Source: Prunella strophiata (Eukaryota > Chordata > Aves > Passeriformes > Prunellidae). From it: a stretch of 64,000 nucleotides of DNA. Both the position numbers and the translations under genes were made by a program. The notes beneath the pieces were generated by a model that was given only the letters and a program-made list of their open reading frames with translations, did not search any database and had not been told where the DNA came from. How positions within the stretch are numbered: the first letter of the stretch is position 1; every line of letters starts with the position of its first letter. This document shows positions 12,691 through 25,000 of this stretch, piece by piece. The stretch lies in the NCBI GenBank assembly GCA_036583965.1, contig JAZBQD010000014.1:64200395-64264394 (forward strand), in the 5' to 3' direction.

Positions 12691-12756
12691 GATTTGGGCC
12701 AAATTTTTATTTAGTGTCATTTGATATTGGGCCAAATTTTTATTTAGTGTCACCTG
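12691..12756. repeat. 33-bp tandem duplication
   Basis: A 26-bp block beginning TTGGGCCAAATTTTT and ending AGTGTCA occurs exactly at 12694-12719 and again at 12727-12752. Flanking GAT/TGAT similarity gives a 33-bp period. The two copies are identical over the 26 bp, so the duplication looks recent compared with the older repeats nearby. Confidence 0.95.
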
Positions 12757-15022
12757 ATACAGCTGAATTGGGTTCAGCACAGTTACCTATACTTATTCTT
12801 GATAAAAGGAGTATATTTATAGGACTGTTTAATTGTGTGGAGCTGTTTAACAGGTTCAAAAGTAGACATGCATATGTATGTTTATATTTATATTTATGTA
12901 TGCAGGTATGAGCATGTGTATGTTGGAGCACAAAGTATTGTACTATATAGCACAAATGTATCATGTCAGTGAGAAAACATTGCTGTCAATTATTCATTCA
13001 GTGGAGTGGAACATCCTTGTTATTCTTCTCCATCACTGAGAAAGGCTTGAAACTGAGTTCAGAAGCAGAAGAAACAAAACATTGTATGTGTTGCTGGAAT
13101 TCCTGTAAGCCATTGCTTTAAACTCTTACTTCAATATTGTTTGACAGTATTGATTTAAAGCAACAGGCTATGCAATGTCATGTCACATATCATTTGCACT
13201 TGGAGTAAGATGATAGAGTGTGGACATGTGTGTGTGTATGTATCCTCTGTAGTTTATAAATCAGATTAAGTTCAGAAGAAGCAAGCATTAATTTCTGATG
13301 GCTGGACTGAATTTAAAAAAACAACTGGGTATCCAACAGTGAACACATTCCTTGGTGAAAATATCAGTGAGTTATTAAACTATAAATTTAATCTTAAAAT
13401 TCTATACTTCTAGTAATGAGTACCAGCTTGTTGTGAGCTTTCTGTACTGTTCATAAAATTCTGATCAGTAAAATGAACACTTGGAAGTACTGGCTCTTGC
13501 TGACAATGGAAAACAGAGGTGTTAAATGTAAATCACAGTACAATGAAATCACAAAAGTAAACTAAGATTTTTTTCTATAAAAACATTATAGAGCCATTTT
13601 ATAACAGAACCAGCTCACAGCTTATAATCACATTTTAACAGCTGTTGCCAAAATGGGTAAAAGCTCTGATAGAAAATTTGTTAATTATATGATTTAGGCC
13701 TCACAGGCAGCCTAAATCAGTCAGAAATGGAGAGAAGCACTGATTCGAGATGATCCTATTGTTATTATTTTTATTACAATAACAAATAGTTTTCCCATGC
13801 CTCAAGCTTGGGAAATGTCACAAGACTACTCCTGAGTAGGACAGGGTAGAAATAACTTAAACTGGAAGAGACAAAAGTAGGACAAAGCATCATCCTTATT
13901 TTATAAGATGCAGAGAGCTTAAGGAAGACATTTTCTAGGACACTCAGAATCACAGAGTCCCTCAACTCCATGTCCCTGGTTTCTCCACAGTGAAGTGGAA
14001 GAAATAAGTAACTCCTGCAGGCAATTAATTCCCCTCTACATAAGGCCTTTAGTTCCTAAGGGGGGGATGCCTTGGGGTGTGGAGGTGCTGAGCCTGCTCC
14101 ATGACACATCTGCATTGTTCTGCTCCAGTGGCTGGGTGGCTCAGTCACAGCATGAGCTGTGCACCCTGTCACAAACTGCTTTCACAAGGCTTCCAGTCCA
14201 CTTTCACCTCTCAGAGATGTCCTGTCCCTTGCTCTAGAACACCATCTCAGGCAATAATCAGTTTTTTAATGAAATATTTTCACCTCTCGTGAAGTACTCA
14301 AGTATGTGCTAAATTAGAGAATTAAATCTGTCTCTCAAGAAAGTGTGGCAGTCACCTGCAGTACATTTTCTCCTCTCTCTCAGATGTTATTTTTAGTCAA
14401 GTTTCAACAAGAGCTACACCTCAGTGAGTTTCATTGTTTGAAGATTTAGACAGTGAAGGTATGTTTTGTAGGTTCAAATCCCTTATGTCAGATTTGAATT
14501 TGAGCTATCTAATCTAATGTCAGAGCGCTTGGTGTGATGAGTTATTTATTATGAAGGGAAAGTGGTTTGTTTTCTTTTTGAATGGAAGGATTTACTACTC
14601 AAGTAATCCTTATCTTCTCCTGAGGGTTTCCATCCTGACTACAGGCACTTTTTCACTCAAAGTTCTGGCTTTTCTGAGTCCTGTTTTCAGGTGCTTATTT
14701 TTTGCTCTTCATTGTGTGGGAAGCTGATTTTACTGTTTCAGAGGCTGTGAATTCCACTGGGAGGTCATACATGTAAAATATACCACCTCTAGTACTTAAA
14801 CACCCTTGATATGCCCTATTATCTGAATCCCCTAGTTTGTGGCTACTTATTATGGTCTGTAGGAAACAATAAAACTCCTCCAAGACATTACACTCTTACC
14901 CTGGTCCCTAAGGTCTCCTTCTTGGGAATGAAAAGCATCAAATTTTCATTGGAGAATCTGGGTCTTATTCACATCTTGTCTTTTAAAGCCACACAAAAAA
15001 GAGTTTGTAGGGTTGTAGAACA
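12757..15022. other. AT-rich stretch, nothing recognised
   Basis: A TATGTATATTTATATTTATG low-complexity patch lies at about 12866-12920 and a short (GT)n at about 13227-13240. A G7 run occurs at about 14060. I see no gene. Open frames at 13995-14237 and nearby have no recognisable domain. Confidence 0.55.
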
Positions 15023-15040
15023 CCCACCCTCCCCACCCCC
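15023..15040 (-). other. Strong G-quadruplex motif on the minus strand
   Basis: The plus strand reads CCC-A-CCC-T-CCCC-A-CCCCC. The minus strand therefore has four G-runs of 3-5 separated by single bases, which is the most stable class of parallel G-quadruplex loop arrangement. It stands alone in AT-rich DNA, and no promoter or gene is visible beside it. Confidence 0.9.
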
Positions 15041-16673
15041 TATTTAATGTGTGACTCTGAGAGTTGGGTTTTTTTCCCTTGAAATTAATAATTAATCTAT
15101 TCTTTCACAATACCTATAGTAATCCAAATCCATTTTATTACTCTCTAGAAGAATAATTGACGTGACCCAGATACTACAAGATGTCTTTCTTTCCTGTGAA
15201 AACAGTTGTATTTTGCATGGAATAGTCAAGTACAAATTAGGTCAAAACAAGAGAAAACAATTTTTTAAACAGTTATAGAACTCACCTGAACAAAAATAAC
15301 TCTGGGTTCTATTTCTTTTTCTAGTTAATAATTCCTTGGTTTATATTAACTAGTTTGTAGAGCAAGAGCTAGAAGTAAACTAGGTCACTGTCTTGGGCCC
15401 AGTTAATATTTAATTATTCTGCATAAAGTGGAACAGTTTCAACTGAAAAAAGCATGGGGCAAGTGAAGTTCATATTCCTCATAGCTAAAAAGAAAGGCAG
15501 CCTTTCTACTTTCCTCATATGTCCCTAACCCCTGAGCTATGTATTAATAGCAGAACCTGGGAATGCAAAATCTTCATCAATACTTTTTGCAGAACCTCAT
15601 ATTCCAAGTACATTGAGCAACACCAAGTGGATTGGGCAGGAGGTTTTTGTGTGTGTATTTGAATATGGGAGAGTTGAGAGTACAAATGAAGTTGGGGCAG
15701 ATTCTCAGGGACATTTGAAGATGATTGTAAAATAGCATGCTAAAAGGAAGGAAATGGACTTACAGTACTCACAAATTTAGAAGCAGTTGAAAAGGTGGTC
15801 CATGAACAATTCAGTTTTCATTTTTGAATCTAAAGATACAGACCTGTAAATCTCTTCATGAATACAGCCAAGAACCCTTTTTCAAGGAAAACTGATTCAG
15901 ACAGAATACCTAAGCAACTCAGCAAAATGGTTGGGAAGCTCCAAAATCATGGATCTGCTTTCAGAAACATCTTTCTTAGGCTCTTTTTTTAGGATAGTTT
16001 GGCAACCCCAGGAATTAAAGTCAAATTGTTTTAATCTGTGTCTAGTGTATTAACTATAACAGCAGCCTGTTCTCAGAGCTTGAAGTTCACAAATGAATGT
16101 ATAAATCAGCAGCAAGCCACTGGACAGCTGCCAGTGTAAACCAGAGCTCAATGTAAGACAGAAGAGAATCAGGCAGTAAAAAGTGTCTTTTTCCTCTTCA
16201 TTTTTCCATTTTTATCTCTTCAAAGTTAATCCTCTTTGAAGGTATATAAAAACAATTATATTATCTTTGTAAAAGAAAAAAAAAGAGAAGGCTTATTCTG
16301 GCACCTCAGTGCTTTATTATTTCACTATATTTCTCTAGATAAGAAAATTTGATTTTTTTACTATTAGCATCATTTCTAACAGAAAAATGTTTAAAACATA
16401 TTTTCCTTCCAAGAAGAAATGTCAGAGCTTTTCAGACCTTTTCTTTCTCCTTCCTGCTGATTCTGCCTATACTATACTGCTCCACCTATTCCTGGTGGCA
16501 TGACTTGGAGAAGCCCATGTGTGTTATGACTACCTGACATGAGACTATGTTCTGCTTCTCTGTCCTCCAAGTTAGCATTTAGGAACTCTTAGATGTTGTC
16601 TGCTATATTGGATTAATTGGATTAGTCACCTGATTTAAAGACTTTTTCAGGACCAAGTTCTTGCTATGTGATT
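15041..16673. other. AT-rich stretch with a short inverted repeat
   Basis: I see no gene. An inverted repeat with 10-bp perfect arms (CTAGTTAATA at 15321-15330 and its reverse complement at 15344-15353, 13-nt spacer) is the only distinct structure. Confidence 0.55.
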
Positions 16674-16698
16674 AAAAAAAAAAAAAAAAAAAAAAAAA
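16674..16698. repeat. A25 homopolymer
   Basis: A pure run of 25 A follows GTGATT and precedes GAGGAAATG. No polyadenylation signal or recognisable retrocopy body lies just upstream, so I do not call a retropseudogene. Confidence 0.95.
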
Positions 16699-17201
16699 GA
16701 GGAAATGTTAAATTTTTATTCTTAACAGTTCTGGGTTTTTTACACATATATATATGTATGTAAATTGAAAAAAAAATCTGTGGGAACTGGTGCTATTCTC
16801 CATGGGCAAGAAAATCTGGGAGATGGTGTAGTTGAAACTTTCAATATTAAGAAAGGGAGTGAAAATATAAAGCAACCTCAAAGGGTGGGCTTTTGTTATT
16901 ACTACTTAAAGGGGAAAACTAAGGGACTAAATTGAAATATTAGGTAAGAATGAACAAAGAGGGACTTGGGCAGGGTTGCTTCACTCTCAGAGAAGGAGAC
17001 ATATGGAATAAGTTACAAGTGAAGGTAACTGAAGTACAGTCTCACAGAGATAAAGGGATACCTAAATCTGTTCCTGGAAGGGAGGATTGAGGAATAGGGT
17101 GAAAAAAGCAAGTAGGGTGGATTAAGCTAAACTGTGCCAGGACAGGCATACAGGCATGTCAGCACATATGAACCTTTTCTCTCTCTCTGCAATTCTGCTC
17201 A
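16699..17201. other. Unique-looking stretch, nothing recognised
   Basis: A short CACATATATATATGTATG patch lies at about 16743-16760, followed by purine-biased unique sequence. I see no gene. Confidence 0.5.
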
Positions 17202-17227
17202 TTTTTTTTTTTTTTTTTTTTTTTTTT
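17202..17227. repeat. T26 homopolymer
   Basis: A pure run of 26 T is preceded by a pyrimidine patch (TTTTCTCTCTCTCTGC, about 17175-17190) and followed by GCTTTATCAGC. It shows no other sign of an inserted element. Confidence 0.95.
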
Positions 17228-17962
17228 GCTTTATCAGCTCATAATATCAACCTCATAATGTCATTTTAACTCTTTCACATCTACGAAATTCCTCTGTGCT
17301 ATTCAATCCCCAGTGCATCAGTGAATTCTGCCTGGAGCATTCAGACACTCAGGACCAGTCTAATGATGTGTTCATGGTATGCAAGAAGTGTGAAGCAAGT
17401 GACAGACAACTAAGGTGAGATTCTTCTCACCTAAATACAGTATAAGCATGTGCTGCTGAGCAGATGCTCTCTTTACAGTAACTGGTCAGAAAAAGGAATA
17501 TTTTAGCAATCCATCTGAAATACTTCAGTAGATGAGACAAATTGGGCCACAAGAATTTCTGTTTCTCTTCACTGAATATAAATAGAGCATAGGAAAATTA
17601 ACACAGAAATCCAAATCTCAGATTCAGTTCACATTGAATTGACACCACTATCAATGCTGTGTCAAGAAGCAAATCCATTTCTATCTGAGTTATCTAAGGC
17701 CATTTCAGCAACTCTAATAGGGACTGTAATTCACAGACCCCTGAGCAAAAGGACATGCCTTGAAGGTAGCCCAGGAAATCAGCATAAAGCTGCTCCAATT
17801 TAGAAGCAGAGTCTGATAGCTTTGGTACAAGTCTGTTGTAATATCTCTATTTGGTTTTGAGAAAAATAATTTCTTTGGGTAACACTCCACTGGGATCTGT
17901 AGCTGTAACCTGTAATAGAAATTACACCCTGAGATATGGGTAATGCAAAGAAATGGATAATG
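17228..17962. other. Unique-looking stretch, nothing recognised
   Basis: I see no gene or repeat between the T tract and the next CR1. Confidence 0.5.
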
Positions 17963-18093
17963 AAATCCAGGTTGGATAAGGCCTTGAGCAACCTGGTGTA
18001 GAGGGAGCTGTCCTTGCCTATGTCAGACAGGTTGGGACTAAATGATCTTTAAGGTCCATTCCAGCCCCTTAACTCTCAATGATTCTATGAAAT
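17963..18093 (+). mobile_element. CR1 LINE 3' end, about 130 bp
   Basis: CCAGGTTGGATAAGGCCTTG, AGCAACCTGGTGTAGAGG, a TGATCTTTAAGGTCCATTCC block and the terminus ATGATTCTATGA follow the standard CR1 3'-end order. The copy is heavily 5'-truncated, as usual for CR1, and carries no coding sequence. The ATTCTATGA end fixes the orientation as plus. Confidence 0.93.
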
Positions 18094-19513
18094 AATGCCT
18101 GATGCTCTCCCATTATTATTTTTGAAGCAGTTTGACTTTATACAAAACTCTTAAATATCCCAGAGGGGGATTATAGTCACCTGCTTGGGTCCCACAGCCA
18201 GAACATGGGACACATGGACAGAGCACTAGCAGAAAAGAGAAATACTTCTTTCAACAACACATTCATCTGTAGAGAAAACCAGCTTCAAAGGGAGAATTGT
18301 CTCAGCTGTTTATCACATCATTTTTATGTCTGAAGTAGTTATCCTCAGGGTTGCAGGAATTACAGATCATGAATCCTTCAAGACATCTTATTTTCAATGT
18401 TGAAGAGTCCTCTCCAGGGATGTGTTGGAAATCCCTGGTATAGATCAGGTAGAGGAAGAAACTGAGCCTTACTTTTCCAGATTCCAAGTGGTAACCTTAC
18501 ACACTGGACAGCTGAGTTACAGAAAAGGGAATAAAATGAATCCATCCTAAATATGTGTATTGTCCAAATATTTTCTATATTTTGCATTCATCTTAAAGTG
18601 CTTGGGATTAAAAAATAGACATATACATGCTTGTTAATTTGTGGGATTTTTTTTGTAACTGGCTTTTTCTGAAGATTAAATACTGATTTGAAAAATAAAC
18701 TACAGGTCTTTAGAACAAACCTAATCTTGTAACAACTGTGATGGCATAAATTATGTTAATGGGAATGGTGTGGGTAATGTTGTTAACTGAGCAGCCACAA
18801 AAAACTGTGCATAACTTAAGTAAACCTTAGTTTAAGTGAGGATCTTATCATTCTCTTTTTTCTACTTGCTATTTCCCTCTCCTTTCAAGAGAAAAAAAAT
18901 AAAGAAAAAAAATTCTGGGTAAAAATATGATGGAAAATAATCAAACTATTTTATAATATAATGAAGTACATAACTTCTAAGTTGTTTGCATCCATTGTTG
19001 CACTGTTGCAATTTTTATAATTCTATTTAATGTATTAAAGTACTACACATGAAGAACTTTAAACTGTTCTTTAAAATACCACTGAAATCACTACAATATT
19101 ATGGATGTATTTCAAATAGATTTGTGACAATTGAGATTGTCATCCAAATATCTTTCACCTCAAAATCCTGCTGGATCACACATGGAGTTTTGCTACTTTT
19201 TTTAGAGGCCTGTTTTGATTTAACATGTGCCACTGTGTTCTTTCATTGTTTGGAGAAACTAATGAATGATATGAAATGATTATGTTCTGTCATTTTTCTT
19301 ACTCTTCCCATATTCTGTTGTGCAATCACTGCCATGCTCTTGCTAAGAACCTTGGCTGCATTCCACTCTGAGTTCTTTCTTAATGACTTCATCTGTAGGA
19401 CTACAAAGATTCATAATCAGTTCCTATCCAAGCCCTGAAATTAATTTTGTGGAAATCCATCTCTGTATGTTACAATGCTGGCTATTGAAGCAATCTTGAA
19501 AGCAGACACCATG
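18094..19513. other. AT-rich stretch, nothing recognised
   Basis: Low-complexity A-rich text (GAAAAAAAATAAAGAAAAAA) lies near 18891-18911. I see no gene. Open frames on both strands are short and unremarkable. Confidence 0.55.
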
Positions 19514-19566
19514 TGGGGGGAAGGAAGGAGGGGAGCAGGGAGAGAAAAAAAGAAAAGAAAGAAAAC
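19514..19566 (+). repeat. Polypurine tract
   Basis: The plus strand is purine-only apart from a single C for about 53 bp: G-rich at the left (GGGGGGAAGGAAGGAGGGG) and A/G-rich at the right (AGAAAAGAAAGAAAA). Such tracts can form triplex DNA. The G-runs fall just short of a tight four-run quadruplex because the first loop is long. Confidence 0.9.
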
Positions 19567-22199
19567 TTTGGCCCCAGCTCACAGAAATCAAGCTGTGTTC
19601 TGTGACACTCAAAAAAAAAAGAGGATGGTCTCCTCCCCATGAGAAGTCACGCAACAGAGCAGATACCCTCACCAAGCTGCTGTCTGTGCAGTTCTCTGTT
19701 TCCTTACCTTAGATGAGATAAAAGATGCCTCTCCTGAGAGTTTGAACAGGTGAAAAGGTTTCTATTCACAACAGAATCTCTGTAGGCTACCACAAGCTTA
19801 AATGTCCACTGGGATGCCTCAGTGATTTTAATGTCAAGCTTCTGTACCTTGTTCAGTCAACAGAGAGTTCTGAAAAGTCTTAAATTAGGTACATATAGGA
19901 AATTTTCAAACTCACCTCCTCCAGGTGCTATTTCAAGACTCTGAATAGGATGTATCAAAAACTGTGTGTGTCTTAGCAACCACAGCTGAGCATCTGAATG
20001 TGCTGAGTAGATGTTCAGCAGTGGTTTGCAAGACATAAGTGGAGATTCTGATCTTCTTTCTGCTATTTTCTTACATCAGTATATTAGAAAATCATGTGGA
20101 AGTACCTCTGTGAAAGATTTTTTATCATTTCAAAGGCATTTTGAGTAACAGACATTTGGGTAACAATGATTCTTGTTAATCCATGACTTCTGTGGGAACA
20201 AACAGGGAATATTAAAGAGCACAAGCTACAAGTCAATATTCACCACTGAGCATGAGAATGATGACTTGGTCAACTGAGGCTTAACATAAACTGAAATATT
20301 CAGATTTTTACATTAGTACTGGGTGAAAACACTGATTTTGTGCAAATGATACTGAAAACAAAAAGGGAGGAACAGTCATGGGAGCCTATTGTTAATTTAA
20401 GGCTCTGTTTTTGCCTGCAGGATAGGTGTTGTATACACAGTAGTCTGCATGTGGCTCCCTGCACACTTCCCTGCTTATTTCTCCAGCTGGTGTTGACACT
20501 GTAAGTCTGTGTTTGGCAAAAACTCATGGTCAAATGTCAATCTTATAAACACATGCACACAAGTATAGAGATGAACAACTGGATTTGGCTTCTTACTTTA
20601 TTGACTTGGAATATGTTGGGTTCAGGACACAAACAAGAGCCTTGCCTCAGTTAATGCTACAAAGGACAGAATTTTCCAACTCTGCTCCTTTCCATAGCTA
20701 AAATGAGCCATGGAAACAAGGCAAAAAATATGTTGTCATTCACAGCAAAGGTCTCAGCCAGAAAACATGTAATGTCAGAGAAGTTGCAGTTTACCTAAGA
20801 AATCATATAATCAGACTTTAATACAGAAGTGATCATGTCTTTGTAAAAACTTCATCCCTCATGAAGCTGTGCCAGACGCTGACATTGTCTGCTGGCGTCC
20901 GACTGACACACTGCAGCAGTAATAAATGGGGCACTGTATGTCTAAGCTCCCTAGCTGAGATATGACATTAACTCTTGACCTTCAAATGAAAAGAAAACTC
21001 AGTATCTCCTGTTACTATTATAAATGTTGACTTTAGTATTCATTATTAAAGAACACATTTCAGTCTCATTCCACTCTGCATCACGCGATGTATGGATCTG
21101 TAGCAGTTTTCACTGGTACTGTTTCTTTTCACTTTGTCTGCATCTGATAAGCCAGAAACCTTGGGGACTGAACCAAAATACAAGCATGGCTGAAGAAACA
21201 GGCCTGGGAGATTTTCTGCTTCATCTCATGACACCATGCTTGTGTAATGCTATAGAGTAATACAGCCTTTATTTTATGGCATATGAAAATGTGAATGCAT
21301 TTCATTACCTTCTTATATTCCATACACAGAGTAGGCACAAACCCCACATGGAAGTAACACATTGGCTGGTATTCCTTAGGCCTTCTGGGTCACTTCACAA
21401 TCAGGATGAGATGTTGTAGTTTCCAGTGATGGACTTCAGCTCAAATCACAGAAAATTTGGCTTTTCTGATCCACAATCCCTTATCTCACTCTCTAACACA
21501 TAAGCAAAAAATATTGTTATTAGTTATAGCAGTCAGAGGCAAAAGGTTGCATATTTCTTTCAAAAGTACCCACTCTGAAATTTGGAGAAGAAAATGTGCT
21601 GAAGTTTGACCAGCCCCTGTTACCTCATTGTAGAGCATTAGCAGTTTAATCTATGAATCACACAATTACAGGCATTATTGTGGGAAGTCTGTTTTTCAGT
21701 CTTCCTAGTCTGACAAACAGGCAACAATGATATTAATTTTCTTATGAGTAGGAATGGATGTAAAAATTTGGAACTGAAAGGATGGGTTCCAGCAACCAAC
21801 TTGAAAACGTTAATTTTTCAGTTTAGAATTCCATTTTTCTGAATGACTTTATCATGGGTAGCCAGAACTGTCTCCCTGCTGACTTGTGACTTCTCTCCTT
21901 GTGGCACTGCAGAGAAAGAGGCTAGACTAGCTAAAGGATTAGTACATATTTAAATTAAACCCAAGTTTTGTTGTCTCTTAACCATTGCCATCTAATCTCA
22001 GGAGAAACAGTCTTGTTTCTACTGGACAAATCTTTGAATGACCATTGCTGAACCTCTCAGCCAAGGCCAGACTTGGATACTTTGATCATCTCCGTGTTGC
22101 AGGTGGAACTCCAGAAGAGCCTAAAAAACACAGAGATCATTTTTTACTCTGTCACCAAAGGGATGTCCTCAACACTCCCAGATTGAACTGGGTGAAAAG
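19567..22199. other. Unique-looking stretch, nothing recognised
   Basis: I see no gene. A small CpG-containing patch near 20872-20915 (GACGCTGAC, GGCGTCCGAC) stands out slightly in otherwise CpG-poor sequence. No repeat family is recognised. Confidence 0.5.
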
Positions 22200-25000
22200 T
22201 TTAGCCATGAGAATACATTAATTTTGCTGTGACACACTCACCTTGGACCACAAAAGCAAGCCCAGTCCTTGTGTAGTAATCAGGATGGAAATGCAACATG
22301 CATAAAGGTGACCTTTTCTATAATAGACATTGACTTATTTTCCTTCCTAAGGATATAGACAAACTCTTCCAGTTAATTATGATTCTTTGTAACAAACTGG
22401 GACATGGGAACCACACCAGACAACAGCACCAGGGCCAGGACACAGGAATGCATCCAGGCTGAAATAAGCTGACAATGATCCTGGAAAGGCAAATCCTTAG
22501 AACCATATTCCATTCTCATACATCCTTGCAGAGAGTATTTCTATGCAACCAGCATTGCCCATGTTTGGGTTTTTTTCCTGTGCACGCTTGAAAAAATATG
22601 ACAACACACAAGTGGGAATTTATCAGTGTCACTGAGCCAGATTGCTGCCCTCCTAACCAGGAATTAATCCTGCTAATGTCAAAGGGCTGATGGATGTCTT
22701 CAACAGCAGTAAAGAGTTCACAGCCTTGCCCACAGAAATAGGCTCTTAAATCAGAGCATGTCCTTATCTTTGAAGCTTGAGTAGCCATTGACTCTGGGGC
22801 TATTCCTGATCATCAGCTGAGAGCTATCTGGGTCTGCAGTTAGCCCTTACAATTACAATTCTCAGGAGTATTTCCCCTGCTGTCATCAAATCTGTCACAG
22901 ATTACTCCTGTGGCCTTTATATGGCCATGGAGCTGGTAATTGCTCTCCTGCTGACTGCAGAGGCATGGGTGAAGATTGCTCCAATATGAGACAGAGCAGC
23001 TCAGCAGAATACTGCTCTGCTAAAGCACTGAACACCAAAGTAAAGCTGAGGCATTCCGTGACAGGGATTTTCTTGCCAGTGCATGAAGAGCACAGCTGGC
23101 CTGTCAGTCTTGTTTACCTGAACCCTCACCTGCTTCTTTCCAGCTCTTGCTTGTATCATGAATTCCATACTGAAGGGAATAATGTTCTTCCCTCTTTATA
23201 CAGCTGACAAGTGCAGGGCTTTAAACACCACAAAAATTCAAATGGTGAATGTGGGTGACAATTTGTGAATATCTTGTTCTCCAGCACAACCACTGAGAGC
23301 AAAATCGTGGTGACTCAAATGTGTAACACACCACAGAGAAAAGGGTGTTCATTTTTTCATGAACTTTACAGATCTAAAATGTCAGCCCTCAGAGTTATGT
23401 CCTCTACAGAAACCTTTCAATGTGTAATTTCACCTTTGCAAATACAGTTTGGGAGTTGTGAACCAGGGTCACTTTATTCTGCTGAGTACAGCTAAAAACC
23501 ATAACAAAGTATTGGAGAGTTACTGCAGTGTTGCTCAATTATTTTGTATTTCTTGCAGCAAAGCATAGTGAATCATGCAAAACACATTGTTTTGTTTTGC
23601 TTTGGAAGACAGACTTCTTACTGAATGATGTGTGCATAAAATGTGTTGGAAATCAGGACGTTATTCGCAATGGGACTCCATTTTTCATGGGAGCTTCTAG
23701 GGGGTGCACTAATACTTGTAATAAATAGCAGGAACAAACCCAGAACACAAGTTTGGCTACACCACTGGTTGTAGAGTCACAAAAACATCTTAAGGGAGAT
23801 GAAATACCTTCATGCATGTTCAATTCTTTGTTCTGTCCTGTCACTGTGGGGTAATGACTCTTTCAATTAGGAATTGGACTGAGTCCACCAATTCATGTCA
23901 AAATACAATCTTCACATAATGATGGAGACAACCAAATGGGCATAAGATATTGCCTGATTTGTAACTGTTAACACAGACATGAAGAGTCAGCATGCCCTTT
24001 ATTCCAACTTGAAGGGTCTCATATATAAAAATGGAGATAAGTAACCAAGTGTGTCCAGGTTTTTTTCTTCTGAAGGATTTTGTTTGTCTAATAGCTAAAA
24101 CAATAACCAGCTTCAATTTGCTTTGTAAATAAATTAATGCACAATAACCACACAAAATTTGATATCATGTACTCCAGAATGATTAATAAGCATTTAATAT
24201 TTGTGTGGGGTTTATTGCATATCACACTGTTAGGGTGAGGACTTGTTCTAATGAAGTCTAGTTCCCCTGCCATTGTTGACTTTCTTTATACTAAAGCTAT
24301 TTAAATTCTGATTTTGAAAATCCTGTTTGCATCACTAATGTCTAGATCTGAATGTTTTCCATATGAGGAAATAGCAAATACATTAGAATTCTTAAGCTTG
24401 GGAAAAAAAAGATGACTGATGGGGGAAATGACAGAGGGCTTTAAGTCATAAACTGTATGTAGAACATGAACAGAGTGAATATTCACTCCACCTCATAGCA
24501 CAAGGATTAACAGACATATAATGAAAGCATTAAGGAGTGAGTTATACACCAAAGCAGAGTATTTTTTTTCCACACAACATGTAATTACATTATAGAGCTC
24601 ATAACCACAGGATTTCATGGAGGTAAAAAATACACATGGATGTAAAAAGGAACAAATGAATGGAGAGTAAATCAACTGGTGTTACTAAACATGATTTGCC
24701 AGAACAAAATCTGCATCATGAAGTTCTAAAACTGCTGATTACTGGAAAATTTGCTAGACCAAGACATTTTTGTACATGTGTTTGTTTCTTTCCTCTTTGC
24801 CTACGTGTCTGCTGCTGCCCAGCCTCAGGGAGAAGATGGGAGGTGAGGAGGACCTTGGTCTGACAGGCCTTCTCCCCTCTACTCTAAATGTCCCATGGGA
24901 TGAATGTCACCTCATGCATCAAACTCAGATATCTGCTGTGTAAATGCCTATGTGAAAGTCCTCTTCATAGTCTGATGGGAGCAACAGACACTCCTGGAGT
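22200..25000. other. Unique stretch with many short chance open frames
   Basis: Composition is slightly more balanced here, and open frames of 60-90 codons occur on both strands (for example 22516-22788 minus, 22965-23207 plus, 23898-24155 minus). None has a recognisable domain, and opposite-strand frames overlap each other. I treat them as chance. No repeat is recognised. Confidence 0.5.

Noticed and set aside
13940..13965. ACTCAGAATCACAGAGTCCC, like the reverse complement of a CR1 end
   Set aside because: The following sequence does not continue as CR1.
14470..14482. GGTTCAAATCCC, like a tRNA B box
   Set aside because: The would-be T stem does not pair well, and no A box or acceptor stem is found at the proper distance.
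16674..16698. A25 run as the tail of a processed pseudogene
   Set aside because: No polyadenylation signal 10-30 bp upstream, no recognisable coding text upstream and no flanking duplication. The same holds for the runs at 4838, 17202, 36308, 55321, 59332 and 61340.
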